A stretch of DNA of 15,733 nt from Chloroflexota bacterium (GTDB taxonomy: Bacteria; Chloroflexota; Anaerolineae; J102), in the NCBI GenBank assembly GCA_024276255.1, contig JAJRXO010000353.1, forward strand, positions 1 to 15,733, read 5' to 3'. Below are positions 13,784-15,733 of the stretch, in pieces. The notes below the pieces were generated by a model. It saw nothing but the letters and a program-made list of their open reading frames with translations, did no database searches and was not told the DNA's origin. Both the position numbers and the translations under genes were made by a program. Numbering within the stretch: the first letter of the stretch is position 1; every line of letters starts with the position of its first letter.

Positions 13784-14980
13784 ATGCTCCCAACTACACC
13801 TCCCCTCAGCCCCTCTGCTGAACTGGCTGATATCGCAAAAAAAGTCATGGCCGGTGAACGTCTGAGCTATGATGACGGCCTGCGCTTGTTCCAGAGCCAT
13901 GACTTGTTGACAATCGGCCAGATGGCCGATCTGGTGAACACACGCCTGAATGGCGGTCAGAATGTGTATTTCAACCAGAACCGCCATGTGAACCCCACCA
14001 ACGTGTGCGCGTTTCATTGCAACTTCTGCTCGTTTGCCCGCACCAGCGATGATGCGCCCGGCGCCTACACCTGGACGCCCCAGGAAATCGTGGAACGCAT
14101 TCGCCAGGACGTGCACCCGCGCGTGACCGAGTTTCACATTGTGGGAGGCCTGCACCCCGTACTGGGCTTCGAGTATTACGAAGAAGTACTGAGCGCGCTT
14201 AAGCGCGCTTACCCCCGCGTGCATCTCAAAGCCTTCACCGGCGTCGAAATCGACTTCTTTGCCCGACTCACGGGCATGGATCACGAGACCGTGCTGCGCC
14301 GCCTGATCGATGCCGGCCTGGGCTCCATGCCCGGCGGTGGCGCCGAGATCTTTCATCCCGATATCCGCCGCAAGATCTGTCCCGAAAAAGCTGACGCCGA
14401 GACCTGGCTGGCCGTACATCGCACCGCCCACCGCCTGGGCCTGCGCACCAACGCCACCATGCTTTACGGTCATATCGAACACTACGAACATCGTGTTGAT
14501 CATCTGCTGCGGCTGCGCCAGCTTCAGGACGAAACCCACGGCTTCCAGACCTTCATCCCCCTGCGTTATCATCCCGAAAACAACAACCTGGGCCGACGAC
14601 TGGACTGGACATCCGCCCACGATACGCTGAAAACCATTGCCGTCAGCCGCCTGCTGCTCGACAACTTCCCCCACATCAAGGCCTATTGGGTCATGCTCAC
14701 CCCGCCCATTGCCCAGCTGGCCCTGCACTTCGGCGCCGACGACATCGATGGCACCGTGGTGGAAGAAAAAATCTACCACGACGCCGGCGCCACCACCGAA
14801 GAATCGCTGGACAAATTCGATCTGCTGCGCCTGATCAAAGCCGCCGGCAAAATCCCTGTCGAGCGCGACACCCTGTACAATGTGGTGGAGGTCTACGACA
14901 GGCCGATCGAGCAATACGCGCCAGCCAGCCGTAAAACCCGCCGCGGCGAAGTCAAGATCGCCCATATCGAACTCAACTGA
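13784..14980 (+). CDS. mqnE: Aminofutalosine synthase (radical SAM)
   Basis: This 398-residue radical SAM enzyme joins 3-enolpyruvylbenzoate with the adenosyl moiety of SAM to form aminofutalosine. The cluster motif is CAFHCNFC (Cys75, Cys79, Cys82) within VYFNQNRHVNPTNVC, the form found in MqnE. Also present are HIVGGLHPVLGFEYYEEVL, LKAFTGVEIDFFARL, SMPGGGAEIFHPDIR, TNATMLYGHIE, FIPLRYHPENNNLG and the C-terminal GKIPVERDTLYNVVE. Length and all motifs are complete. It shares the CX3CX2C fold class with the mqnC gene about 2.2 kb upstream, an old paralogy of the pathway. No Shine-Dalgarno is visible before the ATG; the preceding bases are CCCACCATT. An internal ATG at codon 22 is less likely because it would cut a conserved helix. 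Confidence 0.93.
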   Translation: MLPTTPPLSPSAELADIAKKVMAGERLSYDDGLRLFQSHDLLTIGQMADLVNTRLNGGQNVYFNQNRHVNPTNVCAFHCNFCSFARTSDDAPGAYTWTPQEIVERIRQDVHPRVTEFHIVGGLHPVLGFEYYEEVLSALKRAYPRVHLKAFTGVEIDFFARLTGMDHETVLRRLIDAGLGSMPGGGAEIFHPDIRRKICPEKADAETWLAVHRTAHRLGLRTNATMLYGHIEHYEHRVDHLLRLRQLQDETHGFQTFIPLRYHPENNNLGRRLDWTSAHDTLKTIAVSRLLLDNFPHIKAYWVMLTPPIAQLALHFGADDIDGTVVEEKIYHDAGATTEESLDKFDLLRLIKAAGKIPVERDTLYNVVEVYDRPIEQYAPASRKTRRGEVKIAHIELN

Positions 14981-15002
14981 TCCGCTCCTATCCCCATCCC
15001 CC

Positions 15003-15733
15003 ATGCTCACCATCGGCATCATCGACTATCTCAACGTCGAGCCCCTTTACTATCGCCTGCAAGAGCGCCTGGCCGATCGGCCCGTGGTCTTTCGCCGCGG
15101 GGTGCCCTCCGAACTCAACCGAGCGCTGGCCGCTGGCGAGATTGATCTCGCTCCCATCAGCGCCATCGCCGCAGCCCAGATGTGCGATCAGGTCGCCATT
15201 CTGCCCAATCTCTCCATCGCCACCATCGGGGCCGTTAAAACCGTGCTCCTGTTCAGCTGGATGGCCGATCCTCGGGAGCTGGATGATGTGCGTATTGCCC
15301 TCTCCGCTGAATCAGCCACATCAGCCGAGCTGGTAAAAATCCTGGCCCGCTATTTCTGGCGGGTCACACCCCGCTACACGGTCGAAGCCCAGGACCTGGG
15401 CCAGATGCTGCGGCAGGCCTCCGCCGCCCTGCTCATCGGCGACGGCGCGTTGGTCGAATCAGCCCACCGGCGATCTATCCCCGGCCGCGGCCAACCCCAT
15501 GCCTTTGATCTGGGCGACGAATGGCTGAAATGGACCGGCCTGCCCTTTGTATTTGCCCTGTGGGCCGCGCGACGATCCGCCCTGCCCCTCATCGATGAAT
15601 ACAATGTGGTGCCAGCCCTGTACGAGAGCAAAGCCGATGGCCTGGCGCACATCCCGCAAATTGCCCGCGCCTATGCCCCCCGCCTGGGGCTGCCTGTGGG
15701 CGTACTCACCAAATACCTGCACGATCTGCGCTA
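15003..15733 (+). CDS. mqnA: Chorismate dehydratase, 5' part
   Basis: The frame starts at ATG 15003, 22 nt after the mqnE stop, and is open to the window edge: 243 full codons plus two bases, of a family of about 270-290. MqnA dehydrates chorismate to 3-[(1-carboxyvinyl)oxy]benzoate, the first step of the futalosine route. It has a periplasmic-binding-protein-like fold. Seen are IGIIDYLNVEPLYYRL, VPSELNRALAAGEIDLAPIS, SIGAVKT-like IATIGAVKTVLLFS, ALSAESATSAELVKIL, ALLIGDGAL and DLGDEWLKWTGLPFVFALW. The start is immediately upstream of the conserved first strand. No Shine-Dalgarno precedes it; the preceding stretch is a C/T-rich run. Only the C-terminal end is missing. Confidence 0.93.
   Translation, partial: MLTIGIIDYLNVEPLYYRLQERLADRPVVFRRGVPSELNRALAAGEIDLAPISAIAAAQMCDQVAILPNLSIATIGAVKTVLLFSWMADPRELDDVRIALSAESATSAELVKILARYFWRVTPRYTVEAQDLGQMLRQASAALLIGDGALVESAHRRSIPGRGQPHAFDLGDEWLKWTGLPFVFALWAARRSALPLIDEYNVVPALYESKADGLAHIPQIARAYAPRLGLPVGVLTKYLHDLR

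Noticed and set aside
14192..14209. Perfect 18-bp palindrome AGCGCGCTTAAGCGCGCT inside mqnE.
   Set aside because: It encodes ordinary family residues (SALKRAY) in a conserved helix, so codon choice explains it; no site family is recognised.

Overview
The window reads as part of a Chloroflexota (Anaerolineae/Caldilineae-like) chromosome. This is inferred from three things: the GC-rich coding sequence, a lipoprotein with an LAAC lipobox followed by a Pro-Glu-Pro-Thr-Lys-Ala tandem linker of the kind common in that phylum, and an archaeal-type phosphoglycerate mutase beside a futalosine-type menaquinone cluster. No rRNA, tRNA, CRISPR array or insertion sequence was seen.

Layout. (1) Positions 1-597 hold the 3' half of a cofactor-independent phosphoglycerate mutase, closed by a strong bidirectional hairpin. 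(2) On the minus strand, a short NfeD membrane protein (1618-2064) is followed by an SPFH/stomatin-like protein (666-1550), the classical membrane-microdomain pair. (3) On the plus strand, from a good sigma70-type promoter at 2232-2260, an ABC importer operon encodes a lipoprotein receptor (2355-4328), a double-NBD ATPase split by a one-base frameshift (4540-6104) and two BPD_transp_2 permeases (6175-7458, 7502-8791). The receptor is unusual: one polypeptide carries a PhnD-like periplasmic-binding domain and then a BMP/PnrA-like nucleoside-binding domain. (4) A terminator at 8854-8891 closes this operon and shares bases with the -10 element of the next promoter. (5) From 8911 to the window end lies a menaquinone cluster of the futalosine route: a UbiD-type decarboxylase (probable mqnL), an unrecognised DUF697-like protein with a degenerate P-loop, mqnC, a UbiA-type prenyltransferase (mqnP), mqnE, and mqnA, which runs off the window.

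How they fit. MqnA makes 3-enolpyruvylbenzoate from chorismate, MqnE joins it to the SAM-derived nucleoside, and MqnC cyclises dehypoxanthine futalosine. The UbiA-type and UbiD-type enzymes are expected to carry out late prenylation and decarboxylation. mqnB (or an MTA/futalosine nucleosidase), mqnD, a UbiX-like flavin prenyltransferase and the methyltransferase are not in the window. The importer is most likely for nucleosides by its BMP domain, ATPase and permeases; what the PhnD-like half adds is unknown.

The most notable points are the dual-receptor lipoprotein, the ATPase frameshift, the two long hairpins between receptor and ATPase genes, the interlocked terminator and promoter at 8848-8891, and the pseudo-GTPase-like gene inside the menaquinone cluster. 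Several menaquinone genes lack Shine-Dalgarno sequences, whereas the transporter and nfeD/SPFH genes have them.
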